Shown: piece after piece, positions 9,001-17,069 of the stretch
Position numbering within the stretch: the stretch's first letter is position 1
How the letters are laid out: each line of letters starts with the position of its first letter
NCBI GenBank assembly: GCA_963815655.1
Contig: CAWFHK010000001.1
Span: 2,418,001-2,482,000 of the forward strand
Direction of reading: 5' to 3'
DNA length: 64,000 nt
Source of the DNA: JAWOLE01 sp963815655
GTDB taxonomy: Bacteria > Acidobacteriota > Thermoanaerobaculia > UBA5066 > Gp7-AA6
Translations under genes and position numbers: made by a program
Notes under the pieces: model-generated
Databases searched by the model: none
What the model was told of the DNA's origin: nothing
What the model saw: the letters and a program-made list of their open reading frames with translations, nothing else

Positions 9001-9872
9001 ACGACGAGACCCCAGGCGGCGGATTCGAGGCCGCGGATCGCGGCGAAGACCGGGACGCCCGAGTAGTCGACGTACTCGCCGAAGCCGCCGCGCGCGAGCA
9101 GGGCGTCTCTGGCCGCCAGCCGCCCCGAGAGCGGCAGGCGCAAGGAGAGGGGCGGGTCTGCCCGGCGGCGCAAGGGGGACAGAAACACGATCGAGCCGGC
9201 CTCGCGGCGGACGAGGAGAGTCTCGCTCGTGCGGGTCGAGAGAGGTGCAACGCCGAGCAACGGGTAGAGGTTCGCGGCCGCGTCCACCTCGATCAGAACC
9301 GCTCCCTTGAACCGGTCCCCCGCGCCGCCGGAAATCGGCACGCCGACGATCACCGACGGCGACGCGGAGCTTCTCCGGCGCAGGTCGCAGAATCTCCGGC
9401 CGGAGGCGAGCGTCTGCGCGGACACGAGCCGGAGCGCGTCGTCCAGGTCCCCCGCGGCATCGCTTCCGGCGCTCACGCGCCCCGAAGCGTCTACGATCCA
9501 GATCGCGCGAAAGTCCTGCGCCTTCGCCGACTGCGTCAGGAACTCGCGGGCGTGCTCCCGATGCGGCCCGGCGCCCGCCTCCTCCACGATGCGCGCCGTG
9601 GTCGGGAAGCCGGCGATCGTCGCGGCGTCGCCGAAGAGCTCCCGGATCCAGCGGTCAATCGCGGTCCGGCGGTCGTCGGCCATCGCGGACAACTGGCGCC
9701 GCCATTCTTCCCGGGCGCCTTCCGTGGATCGGGGGAGGTCGAATCCCAGCAAATAGACGAGCAGGAGCGCCACCAGGGCGGGCAGGCCGAGGAAGAGCGC
9801 CAGCCGCGGGGAGTCGGCCCCGATTCCCGGGAAGAGACGGCTCCGCAAGCCGAAGGGCCCCGGTGTCGCCAT
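6018..9872 (-). CDS. Hybrid sensor histidine kinase (extracytoplasmic sensor, PAS, GAF, PAS, PAS, HisKA, HATPase, receiver)
   Basis: A 1284-residue membrane sensor. The order is TM helix at about 22-42, an extracytoplasmic sensing region of about 260 residues, a second TM near 310-330, a PAS (340-450), a GAF (480-620), two more PAS domains (640-880), HisKA with phospho-His about 904 in GGVAHDFNNIL, HATPase with NLAINARDAM and DTGEGIP plus GKGTGLGL, and a C-terminal receiver with acceptor Asp about 1193 in TDLAMPGMDG. No DNA-binding output domain is present, so it must signal to a partner encoded elsewhere or regulate itself. The start is taken at ATG 9872 (MATPGPFG); an in-frame start exists 30 nt upstream. 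The ligand is unknown. Confidence 0.92.
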   Translation of the reverse strand: MATPGPFGLRSRLFPGIGADSPRLALFLGLPALVALLLVYLLGFDLPRSTEGAREEWRRQLSAMADDRRTAIDRWIRELFGDAATIAGFPTTARIVEEAGAGPHREHAREFLTQSAKAQDFRAIWIVDASGRVSAGSDAAGDLDDALRLVSAQTLASGRRFCDLRRRSSASPSVIVGVPISGGAGDRFKGAVLIEVDAAANLYPLLGVAPLSTRTSETLLVRREAGSIVFLSPLRRRADPPLSLRLPLSGRLAARDALLARGGFGEYVDYSGVPVFAAIRGLESAAWGLVVKIDRAEALAPAMTGVRRRAAVAGALLVALAGLFFGAWRSQAAAYQTSLGRSHSRIALVLDQANEPILLLDLEGRIRNANRAAEEFYGRPRADLTGRAIIEDLGAPEALEACRRQQERILRDGTAVFETVQWTARGGARVPVEISGRRYAVEGEEGMLCVVRDLRERDAAVTRIRMLNRMLRTLSRINELVVRERDPESLLRQACAIVVEEAAFRAAWIGLPDRATGRLAPAARAGEAADCLGESVFRFDRGPLALGPAGTAFREHRPVVVQDTETDASFAPWREAARRGGMRSTASAPIRVGGRAEGVLSVYDSVAGVFDDQAVDLLVRMADDLGFALQSAQDRRKLQESETRFRALVENSLDAMALLDPEGTILFVTRATSSILGVPAEEFLGSDILEHVHPDDRPGMAEKKRETLARPGLVVPHAARCRHAGGGWRDVEGTIVNRLDDPNVRALVMTFRDVTDRKQAQKQLVTLSRAVEQSPVSILITDPEGRIEYVNPRFTAVSGYTLEEVRGGNPRILKSGETPPEVYRRLWETITAGREWRGELHNRKKSGELYWEDALISPILDPEGRVTHFLAVKEDISRRKELEAQLLHAQKMEAVGRLAGGVAHDFNNILTVVTGYTSMLIEETPGDSPQRESLVEVHRGAERAAALTQQLLAFSRRQVLRPRPIALNAVLTDVDRMLRRILGEDIVLAIETASSLGTVVADPGQVEQVLVNLAINARDAMPRGGRLRIETANVALDEEGAAPRLGLAAGRYVAITVSDTGEGIPASERDKIFEPFFTTKALGKGTGLGLATVYGIVKQSGGGIEVESEPGRGATFRIFLPRVDAEAALADPAPAPAGRGCEAILLVEDEEAVRVVMRQILERAGYTIAEAANGEQALGLLESGMTADLLLTDLAMPGMDGRTLAMRARSVRPALRVLVATGYATSQVEGEPWLIHKPFKPAELLSKVRQVFDTSLRAGAGSAPPGEPPSDSAGCGLDHSPDPG

Positions 9873-9919
9873 CGAACGATCGTAGGGAGAGCCCGGCCCC
9901 ATTCCCTGATGCGATTGAC

Positions 9920-11257
9920 TCAGTTCAGCCGGAGCCGGCCCGGCCCGGCGCGGGTGAGGAAGAACTCGCTCGACGGCGCGGCGCCCGGGAAGCTCCGCCG
10001 GTGTTCGTCCCGCCAGGCGGCTTGGAAGCGCTCGGCCGTCCCCGTCTCGACGAGGGCCCAGACGCTCCCCCCGAAGCCCGCCCCGAAGGGAGAAACGGCG
10101 ATCGCGCCGAGCGCGCGGCCGGAAGCCGCGAGACCGAGCGTCTCCGGTGTCTGATTGCGCAGGGCGAACTCGGCGCCGGCCCGCGAGCGCACGGCGATCG
10201 CGGAAAGCGCCGCGGCGTCCCCCTCCTCGAAGGCCTCGGCCGCCGCCGGCACGAGGACCTCGCTCTCCTCGAGAAACTGTTCGAACCGGCCGAGGAGCTC
10301 GCGCGCCGAAATCCCCAGATGCGTGGACCGATTCAGGATGGCGCGGATGCGGTCCGGACCCCCGGGCGCGCGCGCGGCTTCCCCGAGCGACTCGCCCGAC
10401 CCGCCCGCCGCGCGCCAGAGATCGAGGATCACGGACGCGGACAACGAGAGGCGGTTATAGGCCGCGCGCGCCTCGCCGGACTTCTCCGCGATCACGCCGC
10501 TCGCGGACACGACGAAGGTCCAGCCGCGCGGGACGCGGACGTCTCTCTCTCGCCGCACCGGGAGGAACGAATACTGCGTGACGCGTCCGGCGCGGCAGCA
10601 CAGGATCGCCGTGTGGTCCTCGCTGCCTCCGAGGGTGCCGACGCCGCGGGCGCCGTCGAGCCCGCCGAAGGAGAGGCCGTTCTCGACCGCGCCGAGGTAG
10701 CCGGCCAGGTCCTCCTCCGACCCGATGCTCGCGCCGTAGGCGGGATGTTCCCCGAGGGCATTGACGTGGGCCAGCGCCGTGAAGATCGCGACGACGAGTG
10801 CGCTTCCGCTCGAGAGGCCGGCCGAGCGCGGCAGATCGGACGCGATGGCGATGTCGGCGCCGGCGAGGCCTCCCGAGAAGTTGCGGGCGATCCGCCGGAG
10901 GACCGCCGCCGGATACGCGGTCCAGCTCCCCTCCTCCGGGGCCTCCGGCTCGCGGGAGAATGTCAGGCTCGTTTCGAGCCCGAGACTCGCGTCGGCGATG
11001 CGAACGACGCGGTCGGAACGCCGACGCGCGACGACGCAGATTCCGCGCTCGACCGCGCAGAGGAGGCTTCTCCCCCCCGCGTAATCCGTGTGCTTGCCGA
11101 ACACCTCGATCCGCCCCGGAACGAACCACCGCGCCAGATCGGAGCCGCCGCCGGAAAGGCCCATCCGCTTCTCCGCCGCGCCGAAGAGCCCGGCCTTCGC
11201 CTCGGCCTCCCGCTCACTCAACCCCGCGGACGTCAGCCTCTCGACGATCCCATTCAC
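9920..11257 (-). CDS. Galactokinase-like GHMP sugar kinase
   Basis: A 445-residue GHMP kinase with the galactokinase signature near residue 48 (PGRIEVFGKHTDYAGG), the phosphate loop LPRSAGLSSGSAL and the C-terminal FGAGFGGSVWAL. Galactokinases convert galactose plus ATP to galactose-1-phosphate. The usual sugar-binding Glu of GEHTDY is Lys here, so the substrate may be another hexose. The gene is last in a three-gene set with a symporter and a nucleotidyltransferase on the same strand. Its start is a GTG inside a TTCACAA heptamer array, and the first residues are poorly conserved, so the exact start is uncertain. Confidence 0.85.
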   Translation of the reverse strand: MNGIVERLTSAGLSEREAEAKAGLFGAAEKRMGLSGGGSDLARWFVPGRIEVFGKHTDYAGGRSLLCAVERGICVVARRRSDRVVRIADASLGLETSLTFSREPEAPEEGSWTAYPAAVLRRIARNFSGGLAGADIAIASDLPRSAGLSSGSALVVAIFTALAHVNALGEHPAYGASIGSEEDLAGYLGAVENGLSFGGLDGARGVGTLGGSEDHTAILCCRAGRVTQYSFLPVRRERDVRVPRGWTFVVSASGVIAEKSGEARAAYNRLSLSASVILDLWRAAGGSGESLGEAARAPGGPDRIRAILNRSTHLGISARELLGRFEQFLEESEVLVPAAAEAFEEGDAAALSAIAVRSRAGAEFALRNQTPETLGLAASGRALGAIAVSPFGAGFGGSVWALVETGTAERFQAAWRDEHRRSFPGAAPSSEFFLTRAGPGRLRLN

Positions 11258-11280
11258 AATTCACAATTCACAATTCACAA
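11253..11280. repeat. Heptamer array, four exact TTCACAA units
   Basis: Four perfect 7-nt units fill the gap between the nucleotidyltransferase stop and the galactokinase start and supply the GTG start of the latter. No inverse arm is seen here. The same heptamer family occurs at 55.8, 56.8 and 62.5 kb. Confidence 0.9.
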
Positions 11281-11288
11281 CGTCTTTG

Positions 11289-12095
11289 TCATGGGTCGGC
11301 TCTGATCCCGCGCAGCCGCTCCGCGACCGTCGCGACGTCGGCGCGGCTGGAGAGATCGAGGACCCCCTCCCGGCTCCGCACGACCTTCAAGCGCATGCCC
11401 GCCGCGATGGCCTCGCGCACGGCTATCGGCAGCTCCAGCTCGCCGCGCCGAGAGAGAGGCACGCGCCGGCAGGCGTCGAAGATGGCGGAGGAGAAGCGCC
11501 AGCAGTTCATGCTGACTGGCGGATCCGGCCCGAGCGCGGCGAGCGCCTCTTCGTCCGGTTTCTCGAGGATCGCCTCGAGATAGCCGTCCGCCCCGACCAC
11601 GCAGACGGCGAAGGAAGCGATCCGGCCGGCGGAGATGTTGCTCGCGGCGATCAGGGCGTCGCGCTCGAACAGGACCAGGCCTGGCTCGGAGAGACCCGCG
11701 AGCGCGGCGAGCGCCGGCACGGGATAGTAATTGTCGGAATTGATGACGAGAAAATTCTCGCCGGCCGCGAACTCCTCCGCCGCGAGGACCGCGTCGGCCG
11801 TCCCGCGCGGCTCCTCCTGGATGGCGAAGGAGACGCGCAGCCGCCGCGGCGGCGCGTTCGCGTAGTGCTCCCGCACCGCTCCGTGCTCCGGGCCGATCAC
11901 GAGACAGGCTTCTTTCAGCCCCGCGTCCGCGAGCGCAGAGAGGACGTAGTCGAGAAACGGCCGCCCGAAGGAGATCATGGCCTTGACGCCGCTCGACGCG
12001 GCCGCATCCTGGGCCGGATCGAGGGAGACCGCCTCGTCCGGCCGGCGCATGCGCGTCCCGAGGCCGCGGGCCAGGACGACCGCCTTGCGCGTCAC
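11289..12095 (-). CDS. Sugar-phosphate nucleotidyltransferase
   Basis: A 268-residue NTP-transferase. It starts TRKAVVLARGLGTRMR (the GxGTRM nucleotide-binding loop after the first strand), continues with EEPRGTADAVLAAEEF and has the metal-binding acidic motif in VINSDNYYP. These enzymes join a sugar-1-phosphate to NTP, giving NDP-sugar and pyrophosphate. The start is GTG at 12095; GTGA overlaps the symporter stop by 4 bp, indicating translational coupling. The galactokinase-like gene lies 31 bp downstream, so kinase and nucleotidyltransferase probably act in sequence on the imported sugar. The exact sugar and base are unknown. Confidence 0.85.
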   Translation of the reverse strand: MTRKAVVLARGLGTRMRRPDEAVSLDPAQDAAASSGVKAMISFGRPFLDYVLSALADAGLKEACLVIGPEHGAVREHYANAPPRRLRVSFAIQEEPRGTADAVLAAEEFAAGENFLVINSDNYYPVPALAALAGLSEPGLVLFERDALIAASNISAGRIASFAVCVVGADGYLEAILEKPDEEALAALGPDPPVSMNCWRFSSAIFDACRRVPLSRRGELELPIAVREAIAAGMRLKVVRSREGVLDLSSRADVATVAERLRGIRADP

Positions 12096-13861
12096 GAGGC
12101 GGCGCCGGACCAGAGGCGGGGCAGGAGGCGGACGAGCCCGGCGCCGCTGGAGAGGAAGAGGACGATCCACACGACGGCCAGTTCCGTCCGGCCGTAGAGG
12201 AGGCTCCCCGTGCCGAAGAGCGCCGCGTAGACGAAGACACAGCCGAGGATCCAGCCGAGGAAGGCCTGGGGCAGGCTGTCGGGAGAGGAGGGGACGCCCG
12301 TCTCGGCGCGGATGGAGCGCCACCCCGGACCGGCGGGCCGCACGAGCCTGTAGAACGAGACGAGCGTCGCGCGGTCGGTCGGCTTCGTCAGGTAGGTCGT
12401 CACGAGCCAGACCAGAGTCGTCGCGGCGACCGTGATGACGAGGGAAACGTGCGTCGCCACGGCGTGGCCGGACTTGCCCGCGATGAAGAACCCCACCGCG
12501 ACGAGAAACGAGCTCGCCATCGCCGCCACCTCGCTCCAGGCGTTCACGCGCCACCAGAACCAGCGCAGCAGGTAGATGAGCCCCGTCCCCGCGCCGACGG
12601 AAAGGAGGAGGTCGAACGTCTGTCGCGCGGTGTCGAGAACGAGCGTCAGGAAGGCCGCCGCGACCATGAGGAGCGCCGTCACGAGGCGGCCGACGGCGAC
12701 GTAGTGGCGCTCCTCGCGTCCCGGGCGGATGAATCGCCGGTAGAAATCGTGGACGAGGTACGACGTCCCCCAGTTCAGGTGCGTCGAGAGCGTCGAGACG
12801 TAGGCCGCGAGCATCCCCGCGATCATGACGCCGAGGAAACCCACCGGCAGGAACTTCAGCATCGCCGGGTAGGCCATGTCGTGGCCGATGAGCGACCGGT
12901 CCACGTACGGGAACGCGCGCGCGATGTCGGAGAGCCGCGGGAAGACGAGCATCGAGGAGAGGCCCACGATGATCCAGGGCCAGGGGCGCAGCGCGTAATG
13001 GGCGCAGTTGAAGAAGAGCGTCCCCGCGAGCGCGTCCCGCTCGCTCCGGGAAGCGAGCATCCGCTGCGCGATGTAGCTGCCTCCGCCGGGCTCCGCGCCC
13101 GGATACCAGACCGACCACCACTGGATCGTGATCGGGATGATGAGCACCGAGAGGGCGAGCCTCCAGTCGGAGAAGTCCGGCAGGAAGGAGAGGGTCTTCG
13201 CGTCGATCGAATGGAAGAGCCCCGCGAGCCCGCCGACCTCCGGCTGCTTCAGCGCGTAGTACGCGGCGGCGAAGGAGCCGGTCATCGCGACGCCGAACTG
13301 AATGAAGTCGGTCACGAGGACGCCCCAGAGCCCGGAGGTCGCGGCGAAGGCGACGTTCAGGAGCGCGCAGACGACGAGGGTCTTCCCCATCGGCCAGCCG
13401 AGCACGACGTTGGCGATCTTGGCCGCCGCGAGGTTGACGGAGGCCATGATCACGCAGTTGAAGAAGAGGCCGAGGTAGATCGAGCGGAACCCGCGCACGA
13501 ATCCGGCGGCCCTGCCCGAGTAGCGGATCTCGTAGAACTCGAGGTCCGTGAGCACGCCCGAGCGGCGCCACATCCGCGCGTAGAAGAAGACGGTCGCCAT
13601 GCCGGTCAGGAGGAACGACCACCAGAGCCAGTTGTCCGAGACCCCCTTCTCCCGGACCATGTTCGTCACGAGGTTCGGCGTGTCCGTCGAGAAGGTCGTC
13701 GCGACCATCGAGACCCCGATGAGCCACCAGGGCGCCGACCTGCCCGACGTGAAGAACTCGGCGGTGCTCTTCCCCGCCCGCCGCGCCAGGAACAGCGCCG
13801 GCAGGAACGACACGACGATCGAGACGACGACGATCGCCCAGTCGAGGGACGTCACCCGCAT
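12092..13861 (-). CDS. Sodium:solute symporter (SSS family)
   Basis: A 589-residue polytopic membrane protein with about 13-14 hydrophobic helices. It shows the SSS-type start (SLDWAIVVVSIVVSFLPALF, then FFTSGRSAPWW) and a conserved TDTPNLV stretch. SSS carriers couple Na+ influx to uptake of sugars, amino acids or similar solutes. The start ATG at 13861 is preceded by GGAGGGG at good spacing; the reading frame extends further upstream, but that part lacks family similarity. It is the first gene of a set with the nucleotidyltransferase (4-bp overlap) and the sugar kinase, which suggests a sugar as cargo. Confidence 0.88.
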   Translation of the reverse strand: MRVTSLDWAIVVVSIVVSFLPALFLARRAGKSTAEFFTSGRSAPWWLIGVSMVATTFSTDTPNLVTNMVREKGVSDNWLWWSFLLTGMATVFFYARMWRRSGVLTDLEFYEIRYSGRAAGFVRGFRSIYLGLFFNCVIMASVNLAAAKIANVVLGWPMGKTLVVCALLNVAFAATSGLWGVLVTDFIQFGVAMTGSFAAAYYALKQPEVGGLAGLFHSIDAKTLSFLPDFSDWRLALSVLIIPITIQWWSVWYPGAEPGGGSYIAQRMLASRSERDALAGTLFFNCAHYALRPWPWIIVGLSSMLVFPRLSDIARAFPYVDRSLIGHDMAYPAMLKFLPVGFLGVMIAGMLAAYVSTLSTHLNWGTSYLVHDFYRRFIRPGREERHYVAVGRLVTALLMVAAAFLTLVLDTARQTFDLLLSVGAGTGLIYLLRWFWWRVNAWSEVAAMASSFLVAVGFFIAGKSGHAVATHVSLVITVAATTLVWLVTTYLTKPTDRATLVSFYRLVRPAGPGWRSIRAETGVPSSPDSLPQAFLGWILGCVFVYAALFGTGSLLYGRTELAVVWIVLFLSSGAGLVRLLPRLWSGAAS

Positions 13862-13934
13862 CCGAGCCCCTCCGATGGTCTTGCCAACTTCACCGGGACG
13901 CCTAGAATCCTCTACCCTGAGGAGGGAGACCGAC

Positions 13935-14420
13935 ATGAAACACTTTATCCGCCGCCCGGTTCTTTCCATTATCTGTCTCGTCGCGATCGTCGCGACAGTC
14001 GTTGCCGCGGCTCCGAAGGCGAAAGACGCGGAGCCGGACTTCAAGGCGATGCAGGCGAAGGTGGACGCTGCCTGGGAGTCGCTCAAGGCCGAGAACGCGG
14101 CCCCGTTCTACGCGCACGACGCCGGCCTCGTCTTCTACGACGCCGCCCCCGTGAAGTACGACGGGTGGGCCGCCTACCGCGATGGGGCCCAGAAACTCTT
14201 CCTGGACGGCGCGACTTCGCTCAAATTCAACGTCAACGACGATCTGAAGGTCACGCGCCGCGGGAAGGTCGCCTGGACGACGCGGACGATGCACGTCGCC
14301 GCCGGCATGAAGGACGGAAAGAACCTTGCCTTCGACGGCCGGCACACGGTGATCTGGGAGAACCGCGGCGGAAAGTGGCTCATCGTCCACGAGCACTTCT
14401 CCGCCCCGCTCCCCGAATAG
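13935..14420 (+). CDS. Secreted SnoaL/NTF2-like (DUF4440-type) protein
   Basis: A 161-residue protein with a cleavable signal peptide (hydrophobic LSIICLVAIVATVVAAA). An alpha+beta domain follows with patterns of the NTF2-like/DUF4440 family (AAPFYAHDAGLVFYD; GKVAWTTRTMHVA; GKWLIVHEHFSAPLP). Members are small binding or catalytic domains of many roles. The start ATG 13935 has GGAGGGAG upstream. It is divergent from the symporter set, with 73 bp between the two start codons. The role is not predictable; an extracytoplasmic location is likely. Confidence 0.75.
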   Translation: MKHFIRRPVLSIICLVAIVATVVAAAPKAKDAEPDFKAMQAKVDAAWESLKAENAAPFYAHDAGLVFYDAAPVKYDGWAAYRDGAQKLFLDGATSLKFNVNDDLKVTRRGKVAWTTRTMHVAAGMKDGKNLAFDGRHTVIWENRGGKWLIVHEHFSAPLPE

Positions 14421-14452
14421 GACCGCCCCATCCAGGAGCCCTCCGCTTCGGA

Positions 14453-14643
14453 TGTCATTCCGAGCGCAGCGAGGAATCTGCCCTCGTCACCCTGGACTCG
14501 CGACATCGACGATCGGAACAGGCTCCGAGGCCTGTCCCGAGACCGATGAGACGACTCGAAGCAGGCAGAGCAGATTCCTCGCGGAGCCTGTCCCGAGCCG
14601 TCGATGCGACTCGAAGCAGTGTAAGTAGATCCCTCGCTTCGCT
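14453..14643. repeat. Intergenic repeat family B, degenerate inverted cluster
   Basis: The gap 14421-14765 (345 bp) holds no credible gene. This part begins with the forward core (GTCATTCCGAGCGCAGCGAG) and carries inverse cores near 14570 and 14628 (AGATCCCTCGCTTCGCTCGG). Between them lie partial copies of CTGTCCCGAG and CGACTCGAAGCAG. It can fold back on itself over much of its length. Confidence 0.7.
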
Positions 14644-14760
14644 CGGGATGACAGTAGAGAGCGAGGGGCTCGGGATGACAGTAGAGAGCGAGGGGCTCGG
14701 GATGACAGCAAGGGACAAGGGGCTCAGGATGACAGGGTGGGCACGCTCGGGATGTCAGGA
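14644..14760. repeat. 27-bp tandem repeat derived from family B
   Basis: Three successive 27-bp units start at 14644, 14671 and 14698. Units 1 and 2 are identical and unit 3 has several changes. Two shortened units (14725 and 14748) follow. Each begins CGGGATGACAG, the end of the family B repeat. The array stops a few bases short of the stop codon of the convergent MBL-rhodanese gene. Confidence 0.85.
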
Positions 14761-14765
14761 ACAGG

Positions 14766-16145
14766 TCATGCGGCGGTCTCGAACCTGGCCTGGTTCCAGG
14801 CGGTCATGCCGCCGACGACGTTGACGATCCGCGAGCACCCCTGCTGTTCGAGCAGAGATGCGGCGATCGAGGAGCGGTAGCCGCCCGCGCAGATCGCCGT
14901 GACGGGCTTTCCCGGGTCGAGCTCGCGGGCGCGGACGGCAAGGTCGTTCAGGGGAAGGTGGCGCGCCTGCGGGATGTGGCCGTCCTGCCATTCTCCGGGA
15001 CGCCGGACGTCCACGAGCTGCCCGACGTCCCCCTGCGCGATCCGGTGGCGCAGCTCGTCCACGCTGATCTGCTCGGTCGCGGCGAGTGAGAGTCCCGACT
15101 CGTGCCAGGCGAGGATGCCGCCGGCGAGGTAACCCGCCACGTTCTCCAGGCCGACGCGCGCCAGCCGGATGCGCGCTTCCTCGACCTGCTCCTCGTCTTC
15201 GGTGACGAGCACGATCGGCTTCTCGGCCGGGATCAGGGCGCCGGCCCACGAGGCGAACTGGCCGCCGAGGCCGATGTTCAGCGAGCCCGGGACGTGCCCC
15301 GTCCCGTACTGCGCGGCGGGCCGCGTGTCGAGCACGACGGCGCCGGAACGCCGCATGTCGTCCACCGCTGCGGCGTCGAGCGCCGGCGGGCTGGGGAGAT
15401 CCGAGAGGCTCCCGGCCCCCTCGCGGTTGATCCGCACGTCGCGGCCGAAGTAGACCGGGGCCTCGGGCAGGTCCGTCGTCATCATCCGGATGAAGTCCTC
15501 GCGCGGCATCGGCTGGAGGGCGTAGTTGAAGCGGCGCTGCTGGCCGATCGTCGACGAGGTCTCGCTCGAGATGTTGCGGCCGCACAGCGACCCCGCGCCG
15601 TGCGCCGGGTAGACGGCGACCGGGTCCGGCAGCTTCAGGAGCTTCCCGTGGAGCGAGTCGTACAGCATCCCGGCGAGCTCCTGCGCGCTCATCTTCGCGC
15701 CGAGGAGGTCCGGCCGGCCAACGTCCCCAATGAAGAGCGTGTCGCCGGTCAGGACCGCTTCCGGCGTCTCCGACTTCGACCGGTCGATCACGAGCACGGA
15801 GAGGGACTCCGGCGTGTGGCCGGGCGTCTCGAGGAACCGCAGGGTGACATCGCCGAGGACAATCTCATCGCCTTCGCGGACGGCCACGCAGTCGAACTTC
15901 GCCTGCGCCTTCGCGCCGAAGTAGATCTTCGCGCCGGTGCGGGCCGCGAGCTCCCGGTGCCCCGACACGAAGTCCGCGTGGAGGTGCGTCTCGATGACGT
16001 GGCGGATCGAAAGCCCCTCGCGCTCCGCCTCCTCGACGTACGTCTCGATGTCGCGCCGCGGGTCCACGACGGCCGCCTCCCCTTTCGATCCGACCATGTA
16101 GGAGGCCTGCGCGAGGCACCCGAGGTAGAACTGCTTGAAATACAT
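14766..16145 (-). CDS. MBL-fold persulfide dioxygenase-like protein with two rhodanese domains
   Basis: 459 residues. Residues 1-240 are a metallo-beta-lactamase fold of the ETHE1/persulfide dioxygenase type (THLHADFVSGH metal motif, ETPGHTPES, LTGDTLFIGDVGRPDL). Two rhodanese-like domains follow. The first lacks the active Cys (LVTEDEEQ at that place) and is probably structural. The second has CAGGYRSS with the catalytic Cys. Such proteins oxidise low-molecular-weight persulfides to sulfite and transfer sulfane sulfur. It is the last gene of the sulfur operon, 6 bp after the chaperone gene. The genome also carries bacillithiol genes (48.7-52.3 kb), so bacillithiol persulfide is a plausible substrate; that link is inference. 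Confidence 0.85.
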   Translation of the reverse strand: MYFKQFYLGCLAQASYMVGSKGEAAVVDPRRDIETYVEEAEREGLSIRHVIETHLHADFVSGHRELAARTGAKIYFGAKAQAKFDCVAVREGDEIVLGDVTLRFLETPGHTPESLSVLVIDRSKSETPEAVLTGDTLFIGDVGRPDLLGAKMSAQELAGMLYDSLHGKLLKLPDPVAVYPAHGAGSLCGRNISSETSSTIGQQRRFNYALQPMPREDFIRMMTTDLPEAPVYFGRDVRINREGAGSLSDLPSPPALDAAAVDDMRRSGAVVLDTRPAAQYGTGHVPGSLNIGLGGQFASWAGALIPAEKPIVLVTEDEEQVEEARIRLARVGLENVAGYLAGGILAWHESGLSLAATEQISVDELRHRIAQGDVGQLVDVRRPGEWQDGHIPQARHLPLNDLAVRARELDPGKPVTAICAGGYRSSIAASLLEQQGCSRIVNVVGGMTAWNQARFETAA

Positions 16146-16151
16146 GGCCCG

Positions 16152-17069
16152 CTATTCTGCCCGATTCCCGTATTCCAGTTCGAGCGGGTTCTCCAGGAGC
16201 CGGGCCATTTCCGCGAGCCTCTCGCGCGTGGCGGCGATGCGGCCCCGCCAGACGGCGGCGCTGGGCCGCCAGGAGGCCCGTTCGCGGGCGTACGCGGCGT
16301 AGGCCGCATCCCAGGCCTCCGCCTCGGCGGAGAGCGCCGCCAGCACCCGCTCGACGCGGCCGCATTCCCCGGCGGCCTCGAAGAGGGAGCGCGCGACGTC
16401 GAATCGAGACCCGAACGGCAGGCGCAGGCCCGCCGCGCGCGCGAGCGCCCCGAGGCGCGACCGGGAGAGGAAGAACCCGGACGCCGCCGGCGCGAGCAGG
16501 AATCGCAGGACCCGGGAGAGGCCGACCTCCTCCTCCGTCTCGGGCCCGGTCTCCAGGTCCGGCGCGAGGTCCCCGGGAACACCGCCGGCCGAGGGCGAAA
16601 GCGCGAAGAGGCTCTCTCGTGTCGCCGCCGCGAGGTCGCGATAGAACGGAGGCGCCGACGGTTGACGTTCGACGGCCAGCGCGCAGACGGGAAGCCAGTC
16701 GAGAGTCCACGCGAGGAACGCCGTGTCCTCACGCTCCCGGGCCGCCTGGTGCGCGAGAAACCCCAGGCAGAGGCCGGCGTGGTCGGGCGCTCCCGTTCCG
16801 GCAAGCTCCGGCGGCCGGTATCCGGCGGCCTCGTACCGGCGCGACGCGGCAGCGGCCGCCGGGCCGTTCAACTCGCCGGAGAGGTCGGTGAAGGCGGTGG
16901 CGTAGGGATAGACGTTGAGAAGAAAAAGGTCGGTCCAGGCGGCGGCGAGCTCCGTCGGGTCGCCGCCCGCGAGACCCGCCTCGACGGCGCGAGAGAACGT
17001 CTCGGCGTCCGGCTCGGAGAGCCAGAGCCGGGAGAGCAAGGAGAGAGTCGGCTCGGTCACCGCCCTCAC
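16152..17069 (-). CDS. TorD/DmsD-type molybdoenzyme assembly chaperone
   Basis: A 305-residue, largely helical Ala/Arg/Leu-rich protein with the pattern of the TorD/NarJ-like chaperone family (AAAWTDLFLLNVYPYATAF; APDHAGLCLGFLAHQA; DTAFLAWTLDWLP). These cytoplasmic chaperones protect and help load the Mo cofactor into a partner oxidoreductase. The start is GTG at 17069, overlapping the molybdoenzyme stop by 4 bp (GTGA), which makes that enzyme the obvious client. It is longer than most TorD proteins; the C-terminal third (from about 205) is additional and unrecognised. Confidence 0.75.
   Translation of the reverse strand: MRAVTEPTLSLLSRLWLSEPDAETFSRAVEAGLAGGDPTELAAAWTDLFLLNVYPYATAFTDLSGELNGPAAAAASRRYEAAGYRPPELAGTGAPDHAGLCLGFLAHQAAREREDTAFLAWTLDWLPVCALAVERQPSAPPFYRDLAAATRESLFALSPSAGGVPGDLAPDLETGPETEEEVGLSRVLRFLLAPAASGFFLSRSRLGALARAAGLRLPFGSRFDVARSLFEAAGECGRVERVLAALSAEAEAWDAAYAAYARERASWRPSAAVWRGRIAATRERLAEMARLLENPLELEYGNRAE

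Noticed and set aside
5784..10154. A 1456-residue open frame antisense to the histidine kinase
   Set aside because: High-GC genes leave long open shadow frames. This one is Arg/Asp/Gly/Pro-rich, has no domain, and mirrors the real kinase codons on the other strand.
11289..13727. An 812-codon frame ending in the nucleotidyltransferase
   Set aside because: The part upstream of GTG 12095 is out of frame with the symporter and lacks protein character; the real gene starts at the GTGA overlap.
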